Part shown: positions 16,079 through 25,054 of the stretch, in pieces
Position numbering within the stretch: position 1 is the first letter of the stretch
How the letters are laid out: each line of letters starts with the position of its first letter
DNA from: Sphingobacteriaceae bacterium UBA6709
GTDB taxonomy: Bacteria > Bacteroidota > Bacteroidia > Sphingobacteriales > Sphingobacteriaceae
Direction of reading: 5' to 3'
Length of the DNA: 54,880 nt
Assembly: GCA_002454425.1 (NCBI GenBank)
Contig: DKIV01000051.1
Coordinates: forward strand, 96,633 to 151,512
The notes under the pieces: model-generated
What the model saw: the letters and a program-made list of their open reading frames with translations, nothing else
Databases searched by the model: none
Told to the model about the DNA's origin: nothing
Translations under genes and position numbers: made by a program

Positions 16079-18244
16079 ATGAAAAAATTATTCGTACTCG
16101 TAGCTGCATTGATCATGTTATCGGAAGCGCAGGCTCAAGTGAGTAAGGCTACCTGGATATGGTATCCGGGAGACTTCGAAGTTTGGTTAGGCAATAAAAT
16201 GCAGAATCGCCGTACTGAGCGGGGAACATTCTTCCCTCCGTTCTGGCGCCTCGACAGTCACTATGCGCTTATCGACTTTCACAAGGAATTTGATGTGCCC
16301 GCTGATGAGCAGGTGCAGATATTTGCTGAAGGACAGTATAATGTGAAGATCGATGGGAAAATGATCACGGGGTATCCTAAGGTTATTACCATGCCCGCAG
16401 GCCATCATAAACTTAGCTTAAAGGTGTTCTGCCAGCAGTTTGTGCCATCGATATATGTGAAAGGGAAAACCGTAGTTTCGGACTCGAGCTGGTTGGTAAC
16501 CTATGAAGATAAAGAATGGATAGACGCTAGCGGTAAGGCCTCTGATCAGTCGGGTACGAGATGGCTATCCGCAGGTTCCTGGAACTTTGATAGCTCTGCG
16601 AACCCACCGTCGAAGTTTGCTTTGGCCACAAGACCTGAAAATCCTGTTAAAGCTGATAAAGGTGATTCTTCCTGGTTTATAGATTTTGGTAAGGAGACCT
16701 TTGGATTTATCAAGCTTCATGGCTTGCAGGGCAAAGGCAAGGTGTCTATTTATTATGGTGAGTCGCCGGAAGAGGCACGGGCGACAGAGACTTGTGAGAC
16801 TCTTGACTACCTCGATGTAGATAACGCCGAGAAGAAAGATTCTGTAACCTCATTGACAAAGGCTTTCAGATATGTATATGTGAAGTATGATAAGGGCGTA
16901 AATATCGATAGGGTTTCTATGTTGTTTGAGTATCTTCCGGTAACTGAGCGCGGAAGTTTCAAATGTTCTGATCCTCTGATAAATAAGATCTACGACGTCT
17001 CAAAATACACTTTTCATCTAAACACGAGGGAGTTTTTTATTGATGGTATTAAACGCGATCGATGGATATGGTCGGGAGATGCTTATCAGAGCTTCCTGAT
17101 GAACTATTATTTGTATTTCGATTCACCGACAGTAACGAGAACATTGCTTGCTTTACGTGGCAAAGATCCTGTGAGCTCGCATCTTAATACCATTATGGAT
17201 TATACCTTCTACTGGTTTATGGGCATTCATGATTACTATCTGTATACCGGCGACAAGAAGTTCATTCAACAGTTCTATCCGCAGATGAAGACGCTGATGG
17301 ATTATTGTCTTGGACGCCGTGATAAGAATGGATTTATGGAAGGCCAGGCCGGTGACTGGGTGTTTGTTGACTGGGCTGACGGCTTGAGCAAGCAGGGAGC
17401 CCTTAGTTTTGAGCAGTTGCTGTTAGCGCGCAGTTTAGAGACGATGTCTATATGTGCCGACATCGTTGATGATAAAGACGCGAAAACACAGTATGATGCT
17501 ATGGCTGCTAAGTTGAAGGATAAGATCTTCGAACTGTATTGGAACGATGATAAGAAAGCGTTGGTACACAGCCTTATTGATGGCAAGCAAAGTGATAACG
17601 TTACCCGATATGCAAACATGTTTAGTATTTTCTTCAATTACTTTAGTCCTCAGCAGAAGGCGGCTGTAAAGCAAAGCGTATTGATGAATGATAAGATTCA
17701 GCAGATAAAGACACCTTATATGCGTTTTTACGAATTAGAAGCTTTATGTGCTATGGGCGAACAGAATTATGTGCTCCGTGAGATGAAGGACTACTGGGGT
17801 GGAATGCTTAAGGAAGGTGCTACGTCATTTTGGGAGGAATATGATCCTTCGAAAAAAGGAACAGAGCATTTATCGATGTATGGCAGACCATTTGGAAAGA
17901 GTCTTTGTCATGCCTGGGGTGCAAGTCCGCTGTACCTCCTTGGAAAGTATTACCTGGGAGTACAGCCTTTAAGCGCGGCGTATGATCGTTATGTGGTAGA
18001 GCCGGCTTTAGGAGGTCTTGCATGGATGGAAGGCACAGTGCCAACGCCTAAGGGCGACATTTACCTGCATTGCAGTAAGAAAGAAATGGTGGTTAAAGGC
18101 GCGGCGGGTACCGGTATCCTGAAGCTTAAGAGTAAAAGCAAGCCGAAGGTGTCTGGTGGCGTAGTAAAATCGCTGGGACAGCAAAATTATGAGGTTACAG
18201 TGAATGCCGGTGCTACCGTAAAAGTAAGTTATTCAGCAATCTAA
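16079..18244 (+). CDS. GH78 alpha-L-rhamnosidase (short form)
   Basis: This 721-residue exported enzyme has a signal peptide (residues 1-19). It differs from the first GH78 in this cluster: it lacks the fibronectin-like first domain and is about 225 residues shorter. Beta domains occupy about 20-290, and the (alpha/alpha)6 barrel carries the hallmark RDRWIWSGD at 326-334, where acidic residues act in catalysis. A C-terminal beta domain follows from about 640. It should remove alpha-L-rhamnose, probably from a different linkage than the first enzyme. It lies 15 bases after the beta-helix gene and 26 bases before the next GH2 gene, which suggests one operon. Confidence 0.88.
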   Translation: MKKLFVLVAALIMLSEAQAQVSKATWIWYPGDFEVWLGNKMQNRRTERGTFFPPFWRLDSHYALIDFHKEFDVPADEQVQIFAEGQYNVKIDGKMITGYPKVITMPAGHHKLSLKVFCQQFVPSIYVKGKTVVSDSSWLVTYEDKEWIDASGKASDQSGTRWLSAGSWNFDSSANPPSKFALATRPENPVKADKGDSSWFIDFGKETFGFIKLHGLQGKGKVSIYYGESPEEARATETCETLDYLDVDNAEKKDSVTSLTKAFRYVYVKYDKGVNIDRVSMLFEYLPVTERGSFKCSDPLINKIYDVSKYTFHLNTREFFIDGIKRDRWIWSGDAYQSFLMNYYLYFDSPTVTRTLLALRGKDPVSSHLNTIMDYTFYWFMGIHDYYLYTGDKKFIQQFYPQMKTLMDYCLGRRDKNGFMEGQAGDWVFVDWADGLSKQGALSFEQLLLARSLETMSICADIVDDKDAKTQYDAMAAKLKDKIFELYWNDDKKALVHSLIDGKQSDNVTRYANMFSIFFNYFSPQQKAAVKQSVLMNDKIQQIKTPYMRFYELEALCAMGEQNYVLREMKDYWGGMLKEGATSFWEEYDPSKKGTEHLSMYGRPFGKSLCHAWGASPLYLLGKYYLGVQPLSAAYDRYVVEPALGGLAWMEGTVPTPKGDIYLHCSKKEMVVKGAAGTGILKLKSKSKPKVSGGVVKSLGQQNYEVTVNAGATVKVSYSAI

Positions 18245-18270
18245 GTTATTAAACACACACACTATAGAAT

Positions 18271-21200
18271 ATGTTCCGTAAGGTTATTTTAGCAGGATTT
18301 GCAGTCCTGTCCCTGGCAGGAGTACATGGGCAGACTGTTGATGGTTTACCTGCTGCCATACCGCATCCACCAGAGGTTTATAACCGTGAACCCTGGGAGG
18401 ACCCGCTGGTTACCAGCATAAATAGAGACAAGATTAGAGCTACAGGCTATTCTTTTAGCAATGAAAAGGATGCCTTGCTGGGCGACAGATCTAAGAGCAG
18501 CAGAGTGATGATGCTTAATGGCGAGTGGGACTACAACTTTGTTACCAAGCCTGCAGATGCTCCTAAAGAGTTCTACAAGTCACGCGTACAGGGATGGAAG
18601 AAGATTCCAGTACCTTCAAGCGTTGAAATGTTAGGATATGGTATTCCAATTTATAAAAGTGCGGTTTACCCTTTTCTACCCATAAATCCTCCTTTTGTAC
18701 CGCGTGATTATAATCCGGTGAGTTCCTATCAGCGTACATTTACCGTACCTGCCGATTGGAAAGGTATGAACGTAACTTTACACTTTGGTGGGGTGAGCTC
18801 AGGTTATAAGGTTTGGGTAAATGGTAAGTTTCTGGGCTATGGCGAGGACAGCTGTCTGCCCTCAGAGTTCAATGTTACCCCTTACCTGAAGGCCGGCGAG
18901 AATATCGTATCGGTGCAGGTGCTCAGATGGGCAGATGGCTCTTATCTTGAAGATCAGGATCATTGGCGCATGAGTGGAATACACCGTGAGGTGATGCTGC
19001 TGGCAGAACCAAAGATACGTATTGCTGACTTTCATTGGCAGGCGAAACTCGATAAGGACTATAAGGACGCTATTTTCAGCTTACGTCCGCGATTAGATAA
19101 TTATACTGGTGATTTTATTAAAGGGTATCAGGTAAAGGCTCAGCTTTATGACAAAGCCAATAAGCCGGTATTTGAGAAGCCGCTGCAACGTTCCGCTGAG
19201 TCTATTATTAACGAGATCTATCCTCGTCTTGATAACGTGAAGTTCGGTTTGCTGGAAGCGAAGGTTAAGAATCCTGCGAAATGGAGTCCTGAAGCTCCCA
19301 ATCTTTATACACTCGTTATCAGCCTGACAGATACGACGGGAAAGGTTATTGAAGCCAAGAGCTGTAAAGTCGGATTCCGTAGTATCGAGTTTTCAAAGGA
19401 GAACAGTAAGTTGCTTATTAACGGCAAGGAAACTTATGTTTACGGTGTAAACCGCCATGATCATCATCCTGAACGCGGTAAGGCGCTAACACGTGAAGAC
19501 ATAAAGAAAGACGTAGAGACAATAAAACGCCTGAATCTCAATTTTATAAGAACCAGTCATTACCCTAATGATCCGTATTTCTATGACTTATGTGATGAAT
19601 ATGGTATTATGGTGATGGATGAGGCGAATTATGAAACTCACGGCCTGGGTGGAAAGTTAAGCAACGATCCGGATTGGATAGCCGCATTTATGGAACGCAC
19701 ATCGCGCATGGTAATTCGCGATAAAAACCATCCTTCCATCGTTATGTGGAGCCTTGGAAATGAGGCAGGAAGAGGCCCTAATAACGCGGCGCAGTCTGCC
19801 TGGATCCATGATTTCGATATCACCAGACCTGTACATTATGAGCCTGCGATGGGCAGTCCGCGGGAAGAGGGATATATAGATCCTTCAGATCCTCGCTATC
19901 CGGCGAAGAATGACCACTCTCATCGTCTTCAAAATCCTGTAGATCAGTATTATGTTGATATGGTAAGTCGTTTTTATCCAGGAATATATACCGCTGACTT
20001 ACTCGTAAATCAGAAGAACGGCGATAAGCGTCCTATTCTTTTTGTTGAGTATGCTCACTCCATGGGTAATTCAACCGGAAATATGAAGGATCTTTGGGAC
20101 GTATTCAGATCGCGCCCCCGCATCATCGGAGGTTGTATCTGGGAGTTTAAAGATCAGGCGTTGGTAAAGAAAGATGCTTCCGGCAAGACTTTTCTGGCTT
20201 ATGGAGGCGATTTCGGAGAAAAGAGACACGATGGTACATTCTGCCTGAAAGGCATTGTTGATGCCTATGATCGTCCTCGCGGCTCGGCTCTGGAATGCAA
20301 ACGCGTATATCAGCCAATAGAAAGCGAGTATGCAAATGGATTGTTGCATATTCATAACAGAAGTAACGTGTTGCCTGTAAGTGCGTATACTGCGACTTTC
20401 ATCGTACGTGAAGACGGAAAGATCGTGGTGCAAAAGACACTATCGCCAATAGGTATTGCTGCCGGTAAAGACTCGACGATTGATGTAAAGAAATATCTTC
20501 CGTCAATGAAACGCGACAAGGAATATCTTGCAGAAATTCACTTTTCATTGGCGCAGGACGAGCTGTGGGCCGCCAAAGGATACGATATAGCATCTAATCA
20601 GTTTGCAGTTACGCCAGTGCCGGAGCAAGTTAGCGCTAAGCGTTATCCTACCGTAACAAAATCTGAAGAGGCAGCGGCCTTCGTGTTTTCAGGCAAAGAC
20701 TTTAAGATCAAGATTAACAAAGAGAATGGTGCTTTGACCTCTTATTTGTGGAAAGGTAAGGAGCAGGTATTCAGTCCGCTGTTGCCGCACTTTACAAGAC
20801 CTCAGACAGAGAATGATCGCCGTGGATGGAAGCCAACGGTTGTGCTTAAGGAATGGTATCAGGATGACCTGAAGCTGGAACGCGTAAGCGCGGAGGATGC
20901 GGGAAATGGCATTGCGAAAGTACAGAGTCATTATTCGCTGATTGGCGGCAAAGCACAAGTAGACGTTACTTACAGCATTAACGGCAATGGCGTGCTGAAG
21001 GTAGACTACCACCTGATGCCGCAGAAGGGCTTGCCGAATATTCCAAAGGTAGGTATGCAGATGGGCATACAGCGTGCTTACGACCAGATTAACTGGTATG
21101 GTAAGGGGCCGTTGGAAAACTATATTGACAAAAATTACGGCGCTGACGCGGCAAATTATTCATCACCAATAGCAGAGTTTATGGAGCCGTATGTGTTTCC

Positions 21201-21555
21201 TCAGGAGAATGGAAACCGTACCGATGTTCGTTGGATGTATCTGGAAGATAAAAAATCTGAAAATGGACTTCTGGTGATTGCCGATAGCTTGCTGAGCATG
21301 AACGCCTGGCCATATACTGAAAAAAATATAGATGAGGCAAAGCATAGCTTTGACCTTAAAGACGCTGGATATATTACACTGAATATTGATCTAATACAGA
21401 TGGGAGTGGGAGGGAATGACTCATGGTCGGAAGTTGCCGCGCCTTTAGAGAAATACCAGATTCCAGCGAAAGATTACCGATACAGTTTTTACTTGATGCC
21501 GGTTAAGGTAAAAGCGGAAGCCGTACCTGCTATGTTCAGAAGTGTTAAGTTTTAA
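18271..21555 (+). CDS. GH2 beta-galactosidase, LacZ-like long form
   Basis: The protein has 1094 residues with a signal peptide (1-20). The five-domain LacZ architecture is present: jelly roll (about 75-245), Ig-like domain, TIM barrel, second Ig-like domain and a C-terminal beta-sandwich of the Bgal_small type (about 815-1090). Predicted catalytic residues are Glu498 (acid/base, SLGNE) and Glu593 (nucleophile, LFVEYAHSMGN). Unlike cytosolic LacZ it is exported, so it probably trims beta-linked galactose in the periplasm. The next gene starts two bases after its stop, so translation is likely coupled. Confidence 0.92.
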   Translation: MFRKVILAGFAVLSLAGVHGQTVDGLPAAIPHPPEVYNREPWEDPLVTSINRDKIRATGYSFSNEKDALLGDRSKSSRVMMLNGEWDYNFVTKPADAPKEFYKSRVQGWKKIPVPSSVEMLGYGIPIYKSAVYPFLPINPPFVPRDYNPVSSYQRTFTVPADWKGMNVTLHFGGVSSGYKVWVNGKFLGYGEDSCLPSEFNVTPYLKAGENIVSVQVLRWADGSYLEDQDHWRMSGIHREVMLLAEPKIRIADFHWQAKLDKDYKDAIFSLRPRLDNYTGDFIKGYQVKAQLYDKANKPVFEKPLQRSAESIINEIYPRLDNVKFGLLEAKVKNPAKWSPEAPNLYTLVISLTDTTGKVIEAKSCKVGFRSIEFSKENSKLLINGKETYVYGVNRHDHHPERGKALTREDIKKDVETIKRLNLNFIRTSHYPNDPYFYDLCDEYGIMVMDEANYETHGLGGKLSNDPDWIAAFMERTSRMVIRDKNHPSIVMWSLGNEAGRGPNNAAQSAWIHDFDITRPVHYEPAMGSPREEGYIDPSDPRYPAKNDHSHRLQNPVDQYYVDMVSRFYPGIYTADLLVNQKNGDKRPILFVEYAHSMGNSTGNMKDLWDVFRSRPRIIGGCIWEFKDQALVKKDASGKTFLAYGGDFGEKRHDGTFCLKGIVDAYDRPRGSALECKRVYQPIESEYANGLLHIHNRSNVLPVSAYTATFIVREDGKIVVQKTLSPIGIAAGKDSTIDVKKYLPSMKRDKEYLAEIHFSLAQDELWAAKGYDIASNQFAVTPVPEQVSAKRYPTVTKSEEAAAFVFSGKDFKIKINKENGALTSYLWKGKEQVFSPLLPHFTRPQTENDRRGWKPTVVLKEWYQDDLKLERVSAEDAGNGIAKVQSHYSLIGGKAQVDVTYSINGNGVLKVDYHLMPQKGLPNIPKVGMQMGIQRAYDQINWYGKGPLENYIDKNYGADAANYSSPIAEFMEPYVFPQENGNRTDVRWMYLEDKKSENGLLVIADSLLSMNAWPYTEKNIDEAKHSFDLKDAGYITLNIDLIQMGVGGNDSWSEVAAPLEKYQIPAKDYRYSFYLMPVKVKAEAVPAMFRSVKF

Positions 21556-21557
21556 GG

Positions 21558-24500
21558 ATGTTTGTAAACAGAAGAAGATTAATAAAGATACACATGCTGC
21601 TGGCCTTATTTGCCGGCGGCAGTGTTTTGGCACAGCAGCGCCCGACAGCGATATCTGCTAAGTTGCCCATAAATGTTCGTCCGGTTGGAGACTCGGCAAA
21701 ACCATGGGTGTTTTGGTATTGGATGCAGGGGAGCTATTCTAAACCGGCGATAAAGGCCGATCTGATAGCGATGAAGGACGCGGGGCTTGCCGGTGCGTAT
21801 CTTGCTCCGATCAAGGGAAAGCAGGATCCTCCTTTATTTGAACCCGCTATTGATCAGCTGAGTCCCGCGTGGTGGGATATGGTGCGCTATGCTGTGCAGC
21901 AGGCGGATAGTCTGGGTCTGAAGATCGCCATGTTGCCAAATGATGGCTTTGCTACCGCTGGAGGTCCATGGATAAGTCCCGAGCTTTCTATGCAGAAAGT
22001 AGTGTCAGCAAGCACTCGAGTCAAAGGAGGTAAACTTATCGATATAGATCTGGCAACTCCAGAAGCCTATAAGGGATATTATAAAGATATCACACTACTT
22101 GCCTTTCCTGCAAATACAGGAATCCATCAGAATTCATATGATCTGAAACCAAAGGTAAGCACAAGTACAGGAGTAGACGCTTCGTTTCTGACAGTTCGCG
22201 GGAATAAGCAGAACTTCAGCAGCTCAGAGCCTGCGTGGGTGCAGTTCGAGTTTAAAGAACCCTTTACCTGTCGTTCTTTAGTTACACATGTAAATTCTTT
22301 TAATTATCAGGCACAGCGTCTGACGGTCGAGGTTAGCGACGACGGGAGAACCTTTCGTAAGGCCGAGCAGCTGAATCCGCCGCGGGCAGGGTGGCTTGAC
22401 TGGGATTTTGATAATACTTATAGTCTAGTACCCGTAAAAGCGAAGTATTTCCGTTTTAAGTATGATCGCGAGGGATCGGAGCCAGGCGCGGAGGATCTCG
22501 ATGCGGCTAAGTGGAAGCAGAGCTTGAAAATCGCGGGCATTGAGTTGTCGTCAGAACCGAGGATAAATGTCTTTGAAGCTAAGAACGGCGAGACCTGGCG
22601 TATCGGAAAAAGAACTACAGTACAACAGCTGCCGGATTCATTATGTGTGCCGATGTCGCGTATTTTGGATTTATCGGCACAGTTGAAGGGTAACCACCTG
22701 AAGTGGAAAGCACCGGCGGGAGAATGGATTATTCTTCGGATAGGGCATACTTCCACGGGACATATGAATGAGACTGCCGGAGCGGGAAAAGGCCTGGAGT
22801 CGGATAAGTTTAACCCGGAAGCTGTGAAGCTACAGTTTGATAAGTGGTTTGGTGAGGCTATGAGAACCGTGGGTCCTGATTTAGCTCCCCGGGTGCTGAA
22901 TACGTTCCACGTGGATAGCTGGGAATGTGGCAGCCAGAACTGGTCGCCGGTATTTCAGGAAGAGTTTAAAAAGAGACGCGGTTACGATTTGCTGAAATAT
23001 ATGCCTGCAATGGTAGGAGTGCCTGTCGGCAGTGCTGACATCTCCGAGCGTTTCTTGTTTGATGTACGACAGACTATTGCGGAACTTATCAACGATAATT
23101 TCTATAAAACTCTAAAGGCTTTATGTGAGAAACACAAGCTGATATTTACGGCGGAGGCTACAGCTCCTGTGATGGTAGGTGATGGCTTACTACATTTTGC
23201 GAATGTCGACGTCCCGATGGGCGAATTCTGGCTGCGCAGTCCTTCGCATGATAAGCCAAATGATATGGCCGACGCGATCAGTGGCGCTCATATTTATGGA
23301 AAGCCAGTGGTGATGTCGGAGTCATTTACAGAGATCAGGATGAACTGGCTGGAGCATCCCGCAAATTTGAAAACCTTACAGGATAGAAACTACGCCTTAG
23401 GTATAAACAGATTCGTATACCACGTATTTACACATAATCCGTGGTTCGATCGTAAGCCAGGAATGACTTTGAATGATATAGGTTTGCTGTTTCAACGTGA
23501 TCAGACTTGGTGGAAGCCCGGTTATGCTTGGGTAGAATATGCACGCCGTTGTCAGGAAATGTTGCAACAGGGTATTCCTGTGACGGATCTGGCAGTGTTT
23601 ACCGGTGAGGAAACGCCACGCAGGGCTATTCTTCCGGACCGACTGGTATCGTCTTTGCCAGGGATCTTTGGACCTGCACGTGTGCTGGCGGAACGCGAGC
23701 GTCTCAGAAATGCCGGTAGTCCTTCCCGTGAAATGCCGGATAAAGTGCAAATAAGCGCGAATTTGTCGTTGCCTGAGAGTTGGGTAGATCCTATGAATGG
23801 CTACGCGTATGATTCGTTTAATAAGGACGCGCTAATCCGTCTGGCAAAGGTTGAAGATGGTTATATCGTTTTGCCTGGCGGAGCCCGGTACGCGATGTTG
23901 GTACTGCCTGGTGAGCATCAGATGCAACCTTCAGCAGACCTGATGAGTCTCGCGGTTGTTGAGAAGCTATATACGCTGATAAATGATGGCGCGACAGTGG
24001 TGCTTGGGGTACGCCCCCGTACTACACCCGGACTTACGAATTATAGGGCTGAAGATCTGAAGTTTCATGAGCTTGTTGAGAAAATATGGGGAGGAGATTA
24101 TGCTGATCGTCGTCAGGGTAATGATGTGATCAAAATGAAAACGCTCGGTAAAGGCCGTGTTATTCTTGGCCCTTATACTGCCAGTTCATTCAATATGCTT
24201 GGTTTGGAAAAAGACATATTGTTTAACGGCCAGAAGGGTAATATGGCATGGAATCACCGTAAATCAGATAAAGATGATATTTACTTCATATCTAATCAGG
24301 ATTCAGCGCGCAAAGTGCTGAATATATCTTTTAGAGTAAAGGGAAAGCGCGCGCAGATCTATGATCCTGTAAGCGGTGAAATCTGGGATCAGCAGGTGTC
24401 AGAAAATCAGGATCGCTCTTTATTAGATCTTACATTCGAACCTAACGCATCTTATTTCATAATATTCCATGAAGGTACGCTGGGTGCTGAAAAGTCCCGG

Positions 24501-24995
24501 ACTCAGCTTGTCGACGTGCAACGCATTGAGGGTGCCTGGGATGTTAAATTCGATGCCACGCTGGGAGGACCAGAACAGGTGCAGCATTTCTCAGACCTTC
24601 AGGACTGGACAGCAAATGTTGATTCTGCCATCCGATATTATTCAGGTACTGCTAAGTATATGAAGAATGTGAAGATGTCATCTTATAAGAAAGGGCAACG
24701 CTACTGGCTTGACATTGGCGAGGTTAACAACATTGCTTCAGTGAAGGTAAATGGCATAGATTGCGGTGTCGCATGGACGGCGCCTTACAGGGTCGAAATT
24801 ACCAACGCGCTCAAGAAAGGGACAAACACGCTGGAGATTGAAGTTACCAATACCTGGGCCAACCGCATTCTTGGGGACCTCCGTCTTCCTGAAGATAAAC
24901 GGGTGGTGAAAACTACGGCAACAATAAGAATACAGGGTAAGCCGCTGGCGAAGGCCGGATTGATAGGTCCGCTGACGGTGATGAAAGAAAAGTAA
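21558..24995 (+). CDS. GH106 alpha-L-rhamnosidase
   Basis: This 1145-residue exported protein has a signal peptide of about 28 residues with a basic N-terminus and a cut near LAQQ. Directly after it comes the GH106 opening: PWVFWYWMQGSYSK, then a TIM barrel with AGLAGAYLAPI and WWDMVRYAVQQADSLGLK. A beta-sandwich insert follows (about 190-340), then the rest of the barrel with HVDSWECG and FTAEATAPV, and a C-terminal galactose-binding-like domain ending in the family signature LEIEVTNTWANRILGD. GH106 enzymes remove alpha-L-rhamnose using calcium. One is known from rhamnogalacturonan-II breakdown in Bacteroides. I did not assign catalytic residues. It is coupled to the upstream GH2 gene by a two-base gap. 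Confidence 0.9.
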   Translation: MFVNRRRLIKIHMLLALFAGGSVLAQQRPTAISAKLPINVRPVGDSAKPWVFWYWMQGSYSKPAIKADLIAMKDAGLAGAYLAPIKGKQDPPLFEPAIDQLSPAWWDMVRYAVQQADSLGLKIAMLPNDGFATAGGPWISPELSMQKVVSASTRVKGGKLIDIDLATPEAYKGYYKDITLLAFPANTGIHQNSYDLKPKVSTSTGVDASFLTVRGNKQNFSSSEPAWVQFEFKEPFTCRSLVTHVNSFNYQAQRLTVEVSDDGRTFRKAEQLNPPRAGWLDWDFDNTYSLVPVKAKYFRFKYDREGSEPGAEDLDAAKWKQSLKIAGIELSSEPRINVFEAKNGETWRIGKRTTVQQLPDSLCVPMSRILDLSAQLKGNHLKWKAPAGEWIILRIGHTSTGHMNETAGAGKGLESDKFNPEAVKLQFDKWFGEAMRTVGPDLAPRVLNTFHVDSWECGSQNWSPVFQEEFKKRRGYDLLKYMPAMVGVPVGSADISERFLFDVRQTIAELINDNFYKTLKALCEKHKLIFTAEATAPVMVGDGLLHFANVDVPMGEFWLRSPSHDKPNDMADAISGAHIYGKPVVMSESFTEIRMNWLEHPANLKTLQDRNYALGINRFVYHVFTHNPWFDRKPGMTLNDIGLLFQRDQTWWKPGYAWVEYARRCQEMLQQGIPVTDLAVFTGEETPRRAILPDRLVSSLPGIFGPARVLAERERLRNAGSPSREMPDKVQISANLSLPESWVDPMNGYAYDSFNKDALIRLAKVEDGYIVLPGGARYAMLVLPGEHQMQPSADLMSLAVVEKLYTLINDGATVVLGVRPRTTPGLTNYRAEDLKFHELVEKIWGGDYADRRQGNDVIKMKTLGKGRVILGPYTASSFNMLGLEKDILFNGQKGNMAWNHRKSDKDDIYFISNQDSARKVLNISFRVKGKRAQIYDPVSGEIWDQQVSENQDRSLLDLTFEPNASYFIIFHEGTLGAEKSRTQLVDVQRIEGAWDVKFDATLGGPEQVQHFSDLQDWTANVDSAIRYYSGTAKYMKNVKMSSYKKGQRYWLDIGEVNNIASVKVNGIDCGVAWTAPYRVEITNALKKGTNTLEIEVTNTWANRILGDLRLPEDKRVVKTTATIRIQGKPLAKAGLIGPLTVMKEK

Positions 24996-25002
24996 AACAA
25001 TT

Positions 25003-25025
25003 GAGCCCGGGGGGACTTCGGGCTC
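25003..25025 (+). repeat. Hairpin between GH106 and GH127 genes
   Basis: A 7-bp G+C-rich stem (GAGCCCG 25003-25009 with CGGGCTC 25019-25025) lies 7 bases past the GH106 stop and 29 bases before the GH127 start. There is no T tract, so it may modulate downstream expression or mRNA decay rather than terminate. Confidence 0.5.
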
Positions 25026-25054
25026 TGCAAGATCAACACATATTTCACAGAATA

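Noticed and set aside
25001..25054. Alternative TTG start extending the GH127 protein by 18 residues
   Set aside because: It would lie within a hairpin and would bury the signal peptide that begins at 25055.
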